10,278 bases of DNA from the NCBI GenBank assembly GCA_026770585.1, contig MU646680.1:1-10278 (forward strand), in the 5' to 3' direction. This stretch comes from Baffinella frigidus. Its lineage: Eukaryota > Cryptophyceae > Cryptomonadales > Baffinellaceae. The notes beneath the pieces were generated by a model. The model worked only from the letters and a program-made list of their open reading frames with translations, was not told the DNA's origin and made no database searches. The translations under genes were made by a program, and so were the position numbers. Of this stretch, positions 1-7,445 are shown in pieces (the stretch's first letter is position 1; each line of letters opens with the position of its first letter).

Positions 1-215
1 GCTTCGGGTGGGAGAGTGGGGATCAGGGGTATTCCACGTACGATGACAGCAAGTTCGCCTGCATCCGATCGGAGAGCACTATTACCCCAGGAGGGGAGTC
101 GGAAAGCGTGGGCAGATAGGACATATCCGTCGCTGCCGAGGAGAATGACGGCTCCTCCAGGTGTTGTCGGGTGGTAGGAGAGGAGACCGTGTGGGTCTGG
201 GACGTTAAGGGCCTC
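1..215 (-). other. RNase H-like region, cut by window edge
   Basis: The last visible part of the LINE protein reads TPGGAVILLGSDGYVLSA followed by RSDAGELAVIVRGI. This matches the glycine-rich beta strand and the Glu-containing helix (AEL.A) of type I RNase H, which would remove RNA from the cDNA hybrid. The position usually filled by DGS, just before the GGA strand, reads LLSYHPTTPGGA, so the first catalytic Asp is not visible. The rest of the fold is off the left edge. Identification is moderate, resting on strand and helix pattern and position after RT. Confidence 0.5.
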
Positions 216-3200
216 AGCTCGGTGGATCAGTGCGTCTATTTGGGATACTGGAGTGTATGAGCATGGACAGGTTGGTGGTATTGCGGAGTCTTTTGTCTTT
301 TCCCAGGCATCTGGGTCTTTTGCGTCTGGCGGTAGTGCAACTGCTGCGGCCCATGCAGTAGGGTTAAACGTCGATGGGTGTCGCTTGCAGTTGGCTGGGT
401 TCGTCGGGCATGTGCATTCTAGGTGTGTTGTTAAGAGGGTCGGGCGTAGTGAGCATGTGTAGTCCCATCCGAGGGCAAATACAAAGGCGCACATCCAGGA
501 GCCTGCTCCATGGCAGTTTTGTCTGGTTGCCGGGTAAGGTGATGCAGAGAGTGTTGATACCAGGTCATAGCTTGGGTAGTTAGCGTTGCCACGTTTCAAG
601 GGGGAGTAGAGCATGAGGCCATATCGGTCGCAGAAGGTTGTCCATGTGTTGATAGGTGGTGTCACGGGGGAGTGTTCTGGGGTTTTGGATATGTGCAGTA
701 GGGATGCTCGGATCTGTGCCGCGTGTTTTGCATGTGTTTGAATGAAGTTGCGGGCGTCTGGGACGATTGGGTCAGGGCATGGCCATTGTTGTGGGGCTCC
801 CGCAGGACACCAGACGCATCCAAAGAGGTCCATGAGTTCGAGTGATTCACATATGGTCTCCTTGTCGTGTGCTTCATTGTTGAGTGATCCATACGGGTGG
901 TTCTGCGGGAGTCCGTTCTTGGGGATGTGGTGGTTGCGGTCAGTATCCGTGTTCTTTGCGTTGTGCCGGAGCGTAACTATGTCTTTTGTAAGGTCGGTGC
1001 GTCTTGGGTGCAGGGAATCGGAGTTCAGGCACCGTTGTGGATACACGTCATATGTGTGCAGGGTGGGGGTTTTGCTGTCAGGATTTTCGAGGATTCCCCA
1101 TGTGAGATACCAGTCGTTAGGGTGGGAGTGTTTCTCTTTGTTCAAGCGGAGCCCTGCAGCTCGATATATCCACATTCGTACGTGACAGACTTTGTTTCCT
1201 TCCTCATCGGTTCTGATTTCGGCGTTTTGTTTCACGATGTTCAGCATGTTTTGTAGCAGCGGGTTGGTCAGGTATAACCACGGTGGGGTTGATGAAGGGT
1301 GATCGTGGACTTTGGGGTCTAGGAGCTTCAGTGGGAGCCATGATGGTGTGTGTGGGGTGGCTCGCGGGTATTGGTCGACTGTTTTGGGGAGGAATGCGAT
1401 TGGCAGAGCGAGATCTGTGATGAGGTAGAAGTCCTTGCAGGGCTGTTTTGGGAGGTCGTTATAGGCCCATTGAACCAGTGTTGAGGATTTATACGGTGTG
1501 TTTATCGGCGTTGGGACAAGGTGTCCGATGATTGCCGTGGACGGGATTGTGGAGTTGATGATGGTTGATGATGAGTCATTGGTCGGAATGTATACCAAGT
1601 GAACGGTTCCGGGGTACGGGATTGTAGTGCGCAGGCCTACGGGCAGAGATGCTACGGCGACAGCTACAATCCCGAGGGGCTCTTCGATGCAGTAGGAGAC
1701 TCCGTCGTGGAGCTTCTGTGCGGCCTTTAGTGATGTGGCCAGGAGGTATGCGTTGGGGAGGGTTGATGGTCCCCTGCCATGTCCCAAGTCCACATCTGTG
1801 ATTTGATGCGGTTCAGGTTCTTCTTGCATACAGATAATTTCGTGATTGGAGAGTTTATTGTTTGTGTTTTGGGGCTGGGATTTCATTTTTCTCTTTCGTT
1901 GTACGTTTCTGTCCGTTCTCCTCCAGTCTTGCCCAAAGCCTCCAGCACTTCCAGTGGGTATCCCACGTAGTGTGAAGGAGAGGGGGTCATCTTTATTTTG
2001 CAGGCGTTCAATTTCTTCACGAGTGGCGAGAGTGAAGTAAATTGACGTTCGAGGCATCGTGAACCGTGCTTCGTGTTTCATCTTTTCTGAGAGGGTGTCG
2101 TGTGGGGTAGGATACGCCGTCCAGGGATCCTGGGGGACGGTAACGTATCTCAAGTGTACGTCTACTGCCGCGAGGGAGTTTCGGACGAAGGAGGCGCAGG
2201 AGATTGGTGTGATGTCGTGCTGAATGGGTGAGTGTTTGAATGCTAGTTCGTACGCAAGTTTGACAGCGGGGTGTAAAGAGGTCAGTCCAGGTAGTGCGTT
2301 AGAGAGGATGCGGCAGGTTCTGTTAACGATTGGGCATATGACCCCTGCTCCGCCAAACTCCGCTGGTGTGAGGAGAGTGTCGGTGAGTGTGAGGAGGGCC
2401 GTTGGTGAGACAGGGGGAGGGATGCCTATGGATCGCATGACGAGTTTGGCAATGACTCCTCTGAGTTTGTGGAGGAATGCGTCCAACGGTATGCCGAGGT
2501 GTAGTGGCCACAGGATGATGGGTAGCAGTGTTGAGTTAATTGCTTCAGTGAGTGTTTTGAAAGGGGGAGATGTTATTGCACATTTTTTGACAAAGTTATC
2601 GACAGCATCTTCTAGAACTTTGAGCTGCTCTCCCCATCGGCCTGCAGGATCGTCTGCTTTCTGTTTACGTTGAAAGAATACTCCGAGGTCGCGAATGGAG
2701 GTGTGGGGCGGGCTTGCCTTGAGGGGTTGGTGTACGAATCGGCCATTGGCATTCAGGGCATAGATAGAAAGGGTCGGGGGGGTGTTGCCGCTGGTGGGTT
2801 CAGCGCAGACCACGCATTTCATGCCATTGAGTGACACACCATTGAGTGCTCCCCCCAGTGCGAGACCTTGGACCCTCTGTTCGAGTTTTATGACGGATTT
2901 GGCCAGGGCTTTCGTGTCATCCGCATAGGCAATTTTTGACATTGGGACGGACTGTGAGTTTGGGGCGTGAAGTTCATAGCCTTCGTCTTGACTACTCACG
3001 TGATCTCCTTGTGTAGCACATTCCTTGCCCAGTAGGAGAGAGAGGTTGTGCACAACGACCCATATAATGGCGGCAAGAGGATCTCCCTGTGGTGTGCCTC
3101 CGGCTAGTTCAACTGTGCGACCTGCGGCGAGATCTTCTCCGTTCATAGTGTATGCAGTTTTGACTTTGCGGGTGTGTCCTGTAAGGATGCGATCGAGCCA

Positions 3201-6200
3201 GGAAAGGAATGGGTCAGGTGCTCCAATCTTGCGGAAGGCAATGTAGGTGAAAGGCCACTGCACCGCGTCGAAGGCTTCGCGTGCATCAAGAAACGCCGCG
3301 CAGAAAATACCGCCTGTACGTTCAGCTTGGTCCATCATTGCAGCCATTATCGTTATTGGGTCGGGGCAATTTCCATTTTGGACAAATCCGAATTGGCTGG
3401 GATCGAGGAGTTGGTGTCGGACAAATAGCTTTAATAAGCGTGTGGCAACTGTGGCAGTGGCCAGTTTATATAGGGGTTCCAGGAGTGTGATGGATCGCCA
3501 TCGACGCAGGTCTTTGGGTATCGGAGCTATCACGCCGATGGTAAGATGAGACGGGACGCGGCCAGCAAGGACGTCGTTTACGATGTTGCGAACCCATGTC
3601 AAGGTTTCTTCGTCTGCATTGACAAAGTGTTCGCGTGTGAGTCCAAGGGCCCCTGATGTTGAGAAAGCAGCTGTGTTCTTGAGGGCGGTCAGGATGGATA
3701 GATTGTCTGGGAAAGGCGCCATGCATGCCAGAAATTCATCGGCGATGGAGGTGGCGTTTTCAATCGTTTGTAGAGTGGGCTGTGGGGGGGACCACGCTTT
3801 TAGGATGTGTTCTGCATGGGTGGTGAGGAGGCGGCTCACATCTCGAATTTCCTCCTTGAGTGTTTCAATCCATTCGTTCCATGTGTTAGCGAGATGTGCT
3901 CGACCAGCGCGGCATGCAAGCATGTTTTCGTTTGTTGTTTGAGGGTAGATAGTTGTTGGCGGAGAGTCCGACGTTTCGTGAGGGAGACGGTCCCATGCGA
4001 GGAGCGCGGAGGTGAGTCGGTCTTGTAGGTCGTCGTGGTTGTTGAAGGTGGCAATGATGGTTCCGATGTGTGCCATTAGAGCGAGTTGTATGGGCGGGGG
4101 TAGTTTCGACAGTCGCCAGATTGCCAGGGTTTCAGGGGAGAATCCTGCCCCCATCCTGTTGAGGAGGTTCAAGGCGGGTGAGAGTGTCGGGAGAGTTCGA
4201 ACTAGTGCAACAGTGTGTGTTACCATGGAGGCCGGTGTTTGTTGTTGGAGTTGGGTACTTAGTTCTCTGAGTTCAGTGTAAGCTTCATTGATTATTGCGA
4301 GGCGTGGAGCAAGCCTTGAGGAGTTATCGAGAAGATAGCGGGTGGAGGGGTCGTTTTGGTCCTTGAGGTCGGTGAGGGTGTACACCGCTAGCGACGTGAT
4401 GAGGAAGGGACCATCAGCGGAGGGGTGGTCGGGGGGGATCGGCGCTGTTTTGTCTCGTCCTACTTTTTCCGCTTTGTCGAGGATAACGTCAGCTAGAACC
4501 TCTGAGTGGGTTGTGAGGATGTCTAAGTCAAAATCTTCCGCCATGGGGTGCAGGCAGAGGTGTTGGCGGAGGATGCTGTCTAGCGAGGATGTGCTGGCAC
4601 GGCCGAGGTTTAGCGCTTTCATGGATTCTCGAATTCGGAGGTTGGGCTCGGCCACTCCCGAGGACCATGTGCCTGAGGGCAGGAGAATTTTGTCTGCGGC
4701 AAAGAGTCGGTTCAGTGCCAGTTGCAGGGCGCCTTGGGGTCCTTTCAGCCACATGGTCCATGCGTCTGTCAGCGCTTGTGTCCGTGTGACAGTCAATTCG
4801 GGTGGGGGGTTGCATAAGCGTGCTTGGTGGGATATTGTGTGTGACATTTCCATGATTTTGTTGGATGGTAGGGTTGTAAGGTGGGAGGTGTGGCTGTGGA
4901 TGAGGAGTGGGTCATGTCTGAGCCATGCGGTGACAAATGTTTGGAGGGTGGCAGTGTGTGGATGGGGAGTCGGGAGGTGTCGTTTTCTTGAGGTTGATTG
5001 ATTGCGTGACGCTATTTCAGCCTTTCTCAAGTCCTTAGAAAGGAGCTGCATTCTTTTGTTTTGCATTGAGCCAAGGATTGAGTCCAGGTGGAAGGTGTCG
5101 CCTTCTGGGCAATCGTTGAGGAGTTGTTGGGTGCGCAGGGCCGCTTGAGAGATGTGGTTAGTGTTGTTTGTTGTTGTGTCAAGGTTATTTTGCGTGGTTT
5201 CCACGATTGTTGCGCGGAGAAGGGGTGAGAAAGTTGAGAGTTTGAGTATTTTGAGGTCATTCCTGCTTTGTTTCCATCTTTCGGAGGTTGTTATCCATTC
5301 CTTGGCAGCTTGGTCACGAGCGATTTTGGTGTGGTTTAATTCCATAAGGTTGTTTTTGTAGATTGCAGGGTCATTTGCGCGATTCCATCGAGCCGGCATC
5401 GGGTTTGGGGTGGCAATGGCTACGGTTCCATTTACTTTTTGGGTTTGACGTGCATTGTGGGGGATTTGGAGGCCTGGCAGGCATGCAAACACTGGACAGT
5501 GGTCAGTGCCGTATGGGCCCGGTTTCATGGCGATTGCTGAGCGCAGGGCTTCGGGAGACATCTGTGCGGCTGCGGGGTTGAGATAGATGCGATCAATGTA
5601 TGACTGGGATGTCGGTTTCCCATCAGGTCCATTTGGGGATCTGCGTGTGAAGTGTTGGTGGTTCTTGTGGCGCATGGAGTGGAGGTCACGGTATCCTCGC
5701 CGCTCAAGGGCTGCTCCTATGTTGTGCGGTGCTCGGTCGTACGGGAGGGACGTGTTCGTCGCCCTGTGGGTCGGTTCGGTGGTCTGATTCCAGTCGCCGA
5801 GGAACACTTTGGGGACGTCATCTGGTATTTTGGCATCAATCTCGAATGCTTCTCTGCATAGGTCAACGGCGAGCTGATGCTTGTGGTGTGATGGATTGTT
5901 AGGGGGGGCCGAGACGCCGTAAATGATAATGAAGTGTGTTTCAAACAGTTGTACCCACAGTAGTCGACCTGAGCAGGCTCTTTTGTGTTCTTTCAGAAAA
6001 GGTTTCAGGGTGATATGTAAGAGGAGCACGATCCCAGCTGGGCCCACATTGTATCTGGAGGTGGTTTTGTTTTCTTCCAGGACTTTGGTGGTTGACGTGG
6101 AGGTTGGACAGCCCACTACGGCAGTGGAATGGTTTTTGGTGTAGTGGATGTAGTCCTGCAGTGATGAAAGTTGTTTTGGTCCGAGATGTGCTTCAACCAG

Positions 6201-6821
6201 GGCCGCCATGACGATGCGTCCCGTGTCAATGAGATGTTTGACTGCTTGCAGTCGGGAGTGGGGTCGGACCCATCCCGATGGGAGGAGGGGATCACAGTCA
6301 CCAGCGGTATTAAGGAGGAGGATTCGGGGGGCAGTTAGTGTATCGTTGTCAAAGAGTTGGTCACCATGGAGGCCGCCAAGGGCTTTTAAGAGAGCTGGTA
6401 GGGTAGTTGGTAGTGTTGGGTGTGGTGGTGGGGGGAGATCGGGTGTTTCAATGATGAATGTTTCAGTAGGGGGTTCGATGGGGACGTTATTATCTTGTTG
6501 TTGTTCTTGTTCATTTGGTGGGGGGACACTTAAAAACTGTCGGAGGTTAGTTGCGGCTTCCGCTGAGTTTGTCAGGAGGTGGGGCCATAAGTCTCCTGTG
6601 ATTATGGGATTGTATTCCGTGCTTGTGATTGGAATGCATGGGTCCTTTTCGGTGTTTATGTGGGGGGCGGGAGGGTTAGGGTGTTTGGGTGGTCGTGCTG
6701 GTGATGCAGGTAGTGATAAGGGTCGCGAGTTTATGTCTAGCGAGGGTTGAGGTGGTGGCATCGATCCGTTTGAGATGGACCTCCGTAAGTGTGTCGGAGA
6801 TTTTGGTGTTCTCCCAGGCAT
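1..6821 (-). CDS. LINE polyprotein (APE endonuclease, reverse transcriptase, RNase H-like), C-terminus cut by window edge
   Basis: The protein would nick target DNA and copy the element's RNA into the nick (target-primed reverse transcription). Counted from the first ATG at 6821, the layout is: a Pro/Ser-rich N-terminus (1-160); an APE endonuclease (about 165-450); a spacer with no recognised domain (450-1060); a reverse transcriptase (about 1060-1420) with DAREAFD at 1179-1185, GGTPQGDP, and YADD with its Asp pair at 1301-1302; a long region with Cys/His clusters (1420-2200); and the start of an RNase H-like fold (about 2208 on). No stop occurs in 2273 codons, checked triplet by triplet. The same frame is open upstream to 7145 but has no ATG there, so the true start may be further up, non-AUG, or reached by splicing or frameshift. 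The stop codon is off the left edge. Identification as a LINE protein is secure; the start is uncertain. Confidence 0.9.
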   Translation of the reverse strand, partial: MPGRTPKSPTHLRRSISNGSMPPPQPSLDINSRPLSLPASPARPPKHPNPPAPHINTEKDPCIPITSTEYNPIITGDLWPHLLTNSAEAATNLRQFLSVPPPNEQEQQQDNNVPIEPPTETFIIETPDLPPPPHPTLPTTLPALLKALGGLHGDQLFDNDTLTAPRILLLNTAGDCDPLLPSGWVRPHSRLQAVKHLIDTGRIVMAALVEAHLGPKQLSSLQDYIHYTKNHSTAVVGCPTSTSTTKVLEENKTTSRYNVGPAGIVLLLHITLKPFLKEHKRACSGRLLWVQLFETHFIIIYGVSAPPNNPSHHKHQLAVDLCREAFEIDAKIPDDVPKVFLGDWNQTTEPTHRATNTSLPYDRAPHNIGAALERRGYRDLHSMRHKNHQHFTRRSPNGPDGKPTSQSYIDRIYLNPAAAQMSPEALRSAIAMKPGPYGTDHCPVFACLPGLQIPHNARQTQKVNGTVAIATPNPMPARWNRANDPAIYKNNLMELNHTKIARDQAAKEWITTSERWKQSRNDLKILKLSTFSPLLRATIVETTQNNLDTTTNNTNHISQAALRTQQLLNDCPEGDTFHLDSILGSMQNKRMQLLSKDLRKAEIASRNQSTSRKRHLPTPHPHTATLQTFVTAWLRHDPLLIHSHTSHLTTLPSNKIMEMSHTISHQARLCNPPPELTVTRTQALTDAWTMWLKGPQGALQLALNRLFAADKILLPSGTWSSGVAEPNLRIRESMKALNLGRASTSSLDSILRQHLCLHPMAEDFDLDILTTHSEVLADVILDKAEKVGRDKTAPIPPDHPSADGPFLITSLAVYTLTDLKDQNDPSTRYLLDNSSRLAPRLAIINEAYTELRELSTQLQQQTPASMVTHTVALVRTLPTLSPALNLLNRMGAGFSPETLAIWRLSKLPPPIQLALMAHIGTIIATFNNHDDLQDRLTSALLAWDRLPHETSDSPPTTIYPQTTNENMLACRAGRAHLANTWNEWIETLKEEIRDVSRLLTTHAEHILKAWSPPQPTLQTIENATSIADEFLACMAPFPDNLSILTALKNTAAFSTSGALGLTREHFVNADEETLTWVRNIVNDVLAGRVPSHLTIGVIAPIPKDLRRWRSITLLEPLYKLATATVATRLLKLFVRHQLLDPSQFGFVQNGNCPDPITIMAAMMDQAERTGGIFCAAFLDAREAFDAVQWPFTYIAFRKIGAPDPFLSWLDRILTGHTRKVKTAYTMNGEDLAAGRTVELAGGTPQGDPLAAIIWVVVHNLSLLLGKECATQGDHVSSQDEGYELHAPNSQSVPMSKIAYADDTKALAKSVIKLEQRVQGLALGGALNGVSLNGMKCVVCAEPTSGNTPPTLSIYALNANGRFVHQPLKASPPHTSIRDLGVFFQRKQKADDPAGRWGEQLKVLEDAVDNFVKKCAITSPPFKTLTEAINSTLLPIILWPLHLGIPLDAFLHKLRGVIAKLVMRSIGIPPPVSPTALLTLTDTLLTPAEFGGAGVICPIVNRTCRILSNALPGLTSLHPAVKLAYELAFKHSPIQHDITPISCASFVRNSLAAVDVHLRYVTVPQDPWTAYPTPHDTLSEKMKHEARFTMPRTSIYFTLATREEIERLQNKDDPLSFTLRGIPTGSAGGFGQDWRRTDRNVQRKRKMKSQPQNTNNKLSNHEIICMQEEPEPHQITDVDLGHGRGPSTLPNAYLLATSLKAAQKLHDGVSYCIEEPLGIVAVAVASLPVGLRTTIPYPGTVHLVYIPTNDSSSTIINSTIPSTAIIGHLVPTPINTPYKSSTLVQWAYNDLPKQPCKDFYLITDLALPIAFLPKTVDQYPRATPHTPSWLPLKLLDPKVHDHPSSTPPWLYLTNPLLQNMLNIVKQNAEIRTDEEGNKVCHVRMWIYRAAGLRLNKEKHSHPNDWYLTWGILENPDSKTPTLHTYDVYPQRCLNSDSLHPRRTDLTKDIVTLRHNAKNTDTDRNHHIPKNGLPQNHPYGSLNNEAHDKETICESLELMDLFGCVWCPAGAPQQWPCPDPIVPDARNFIQTHAKHAAQIRASLLHISKTPEHSPVTPPINTWTTFCDRYGLMLYSPLKRGNANYPSYDLVSTLSASPYPATRQNCHGAGSWMCAFVFALGWDYTCSLRPTLLTTHLECTCPTNPANCKRHPSTFNPTAWAAAVALPPDAKDPDAWEKTKDSAIPPTCPCSYTPVSQIDALIHRAEALNVPDPHGLLSYHPTTPGGAVILLGSDGYVLSAHAFRLPSWGNSALRSDAGELAVIVRGIPLIPTLPPE
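250..820 (-). other. Cys/His-rich clusters between RT and RNase H-like region
   Basis: Two clusters may bind zinc. The first (777-818) reads CVWCPAGAPQQWPC, a CxxC plus a third Cys. The second (259-515) has nine Cys in about 85 residues with several His: NCHG, WMCAF, YTCSL, HLECTCP, NCKRHP and CPCSY. Spacing fits neither the CCHC knuckle of retroviral Gag nor, by eye, the CCHC finger of restriction-like LINE endonucleases. It could help bind element RNA or target DNA. The function is inferred from composition only. Confidence 0.45.
2560..3645 (-). other. Reverse transcriptase domain of the LINE protein
   Basis: The classical RT blocks run in order: KDLRRWRSITLLEPLYK (the KxxxxxxRPI-type block, Lys at about residue 1103), QFGFVQNGNCPDPI, motif A FLDAREAFDAV (Asp 1179), motif B GGTPQGDP at 3078-3101, and motif C KIAYADDTKALA with the catalytic Asp pair at 2916-2921. 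A thumb-like segment follows (about 2430-2560), with LLPIILWPLHLG. The active-site triad Asp, Asp, Asp is intact. Motif A has Arg-Glu in place of the common Lys-Ala or Ser-Lys (DAREAFD for DxxKAFD), which is conservative. The domain is expected to synthesise cDNA at the nicked target in the nucleus. Confidence 0.95.
3646..5469 (-). other. Endonuclease to RT spacer of the LINE protein
   Basis: About 600 residues join the endonuclease to the reverse transcriptase. I recognise no domain. The first part (about 5000-5400) is rich in Lys, Gln, Asn and Leu and looks helical, with AAKEWITTS and LRKAEIASRN; the remainder is Leu/Ala/Thr-rich and probably helical too. The frame stays open throughout, so it is part of the protein and not an inserted fragment. 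A linker of this length is long for a LINE, where the endonuclease and RT are usually closer. Confidence 0.6.
5470..6326 (-). other. APE-type endonuclease domain of the LINE protein
   Basis: The domain spans about 285 residues (about 166-450 of the protein), the usual size for apurinic-endonuclease-like LINE endonucleases. The family landmarks appear in the right order. RILLLNTAG holds the N-terminal metal-site Asn (residue 171). VEAHL holds the catalytic Glu (210). An IIIYGVSAP strand corresponds to the usual NVYAP. GDWN gives the catalytic Asp (343) and Asn (345). SYIDRIY corresponds to the SRIDYI block (Asp 410). GTDHCPV corresponds to SDHRPV, with the catalytic Asp-His pair at 440-441. 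The first residue of the last motif is Thr where Ser is usual. All expected catalytic positions are present, so the domain looks functional. It is expected to nick the bottom strand of the target. Confidence 0.9.
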
Positions 6822-7145
6822 TGAGACGGATCTTGTTAGGGCTTGTTGGGAGTATGGGCTTGTTATTGCTAGGGGTGATGAAGGTGGAGGCGATTCGTAT
6901 TCTGCAGTTCTTTCTTTGTTTGGTGGGGATAGTTCACGAGGAGATGTGGTTCGGATTCGTGTGCTACGTGGTGCGGGGGATGGTTCTCGCGTCCTTGTTT
7001 TCCCTGTCGAGATTCGAATTCGAGTGCTACGTGGTTCAGGGGATGATTCGCGGGTCCTTGTTTTTCTACTCGGTGCTTCCGAGGTGTCACCACGTGGTCG
7101 GAGATTGCGTTTTGTGGGGGAGGGTGATCGGGGTGATCCTCGGAA
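6822..7145 (-). other. Open in-frame 5' extension of the LINE ORF, Arg/Ser/Pro-rich
   Basis: This is 108 more codons in the frame of the LINE protein, bounded upstream by a TGA at 7146-7148 and without any ATG. The translation is basic and disorder-like, rich in RS, SP and TR pairs, for example KTRTRESSPEPRSTRIRI. The same phrase recurs 21 residues later as KTRTREPSPAPRSTRIRT because of a 63-bp tandem duplication. Keeping frame through a duplication of 21 codons suggests the segment is translated, perhaps as a nucleic-acid-binding N-terminus standing in for a separate ORF1 protein. It could also be non-coding leader that happens to be open. Confidence 0.5.
6950..7064. repeat. Tandem duplication, 52-bp units at 63-bp spacing
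   Basis: Positions 6950-7001 and 7013-7064 match at 45 of 52 bases; both contain GTGCTACGTGGT and end in GTCCTTGTTTT. The 63-bp offset equals 21 codons, so the duplication keeps the LINE frame and yields two copies of an Arg/Ser/Pro-rich peptide. Confidence 0.9.
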
Positions 7146-7165
7146 TCAAAGGCTGACAAACTTCT

Positions 7166-7197
7166 CAGTCGCGACCTCCTTACGGGGATCGCGACTG
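7166..7197. repeat. Perfect 9-bp hairpin at LINE 5' side
   Basis: CAGTCGCGA (7166-7174) and TCGCGACTG (7189-7197) are perfect inverted copies around a 14-nt loop. The hairpin lies just upstream of the TGA that opens the LINE frame, so it would sit in the element's 5' leader if transcription starts further right. A second small hairpin follows at 7219-7237 (CAGAAT and ATTCTG, 7-nt loop). Confidence 0.7.
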
Positions 7198-7254
7198 CCT
7201 TACCAGTCTCTTTCCTGCCAGAATCGAACAAATTCTGATATCGGAAGGCACGTG

Positions 7255-7331
7255 TAGCCCAGGTGGTACAGTCACTGTCGACAGCACGAGAGGTTCCTGG
7301 AGACGGGGGATCGATTCCAGCTTTTTGCTTG
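7255..7331 (+). repeat. tRNA-derived pol III-like element (SINE-type), plus-strand copy
   Basis: TAGCCCAGGTGG (7255-7266) matches the A box (TRGCNNAGYNGG) at all but one position, and GGATCGATTCC (7308-7318) matches the B box (GGTTCGANTCC) at all but one. The spacing between their starts is 53 nt. CTTTTTGCTTG follows at once, giving a pol III-type T run. It shares the CTGGAGAC-GGGG stretch before the B box with the opposing copy at 7380-7445. No cloverleaf with a paired acceptor stem can be drawn, so it is tRNA-derived and not a working tRNA gene. It could be a short SINE or a relic. Confidence 0.45.
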
Positions 7332-7396
7332 ATCCGAGCAAAAAGGTGTCCGAACAACCCACCTTTTTTGCTCGATTCACGAGCAAAAAGGTGGGT
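7320..7396. repeat. Alternating inverted tail modules (two hairpins)
   Basis: The tail TTTTTGCTCG or its complement occurs four times in alternating orientation. The first pair is CTTTTTGCT (7321-7329) with AGCAAAAAG (7337-7345). The second is ACCCACCTTTTTTGCTCG (7357-7374) with CGAGCAAAAAGGTGGGT (7380-7396): 17 pairs, one bulged T and a 5-nt ATTCA loop. The outer modules belong to the two opposing tRNA-like elements; the two inner ones look like 3' fragments of further copies. Confidence 0.8.
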
Positions 7397-7445
7397 CGAA
7401 CCCCGGTCTCCAGCCTAGTTTTCCAATCCTTAACCCGCTGGGCCA
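7380..7445 (-). repeat. tRNA-derived pol III-like element (SINE-type), minus-strand copy
   Basis: On the minus strand TGGCCCAGCGGG (7445-7434) is a perfect A box. GGTTCGACCC (7402-7393) matches the B box core, and the A-to-B start spacing of 43 nt is that of a real tRNA. A TTTTT run and GCTCG follow directly. The seven bases before the A box (TTCTTTT) cannot pair with those after the T arm, so there is no acceptor stem and I do not call a tRNA. It is clearly related to the opposing copy at 7255-7331, with about 27 of 34 bases alike from CTGGAGAC to the tail. It points the same way as the LINE. Confidence 0.5.

Larger units (their letters stand above)
1..7150 (-). mobile_element. Non-LTR (LINE) retrotransposon, 3' end outside window
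   Basis: This long interspersed element is read on the minus strand. It is recognised by its own protein: an APE-type endonuclease followed by a reverse transcriptase and an RNase H-like segment in one frame. The 5' boundary is not defined. The frame stops at a TGA at 7146-7148, and structured non-coding sequence follows to about 7250. The 3' end, its tail and the target-site duplications lie beyond the left edge, so insertion length and target cannot be read. The open frame suggests a young and possibly active copy. APE, RT and RNase H together occur in I-like, Tad-like and algal RandI/Dualen elements; I cannot place this one in a clade by eye. It lies divergently to the aminotransferase gene on its right. 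Confidence 0.9.

Noticed and set aside
742-1185. Plus-strand open frames across the LINE, such as this 147-codon one and another at 4342-5001
   Set aside because: They are antisense shadows of the LINE protein, which has clear motifs and no stops over the same interval.
216-2430. Restriction-like endonuclease (as in R2 or Dualen) after the RT
   Set aside because: No convincing CCHC finger plus PD...D motif at the required spacing could be found; only loose Cys clusters are present.
6869-7357. Minus-strand frame of 162 codons starting in the hairpin and overlapping the LINE N-terminus in another frame
   Set aside because: No recognisable domain, and the overlapping LINE frame explains the right half. 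It might supply an upstream start by frameshifting, but nothing in the sequence shows a slip site.
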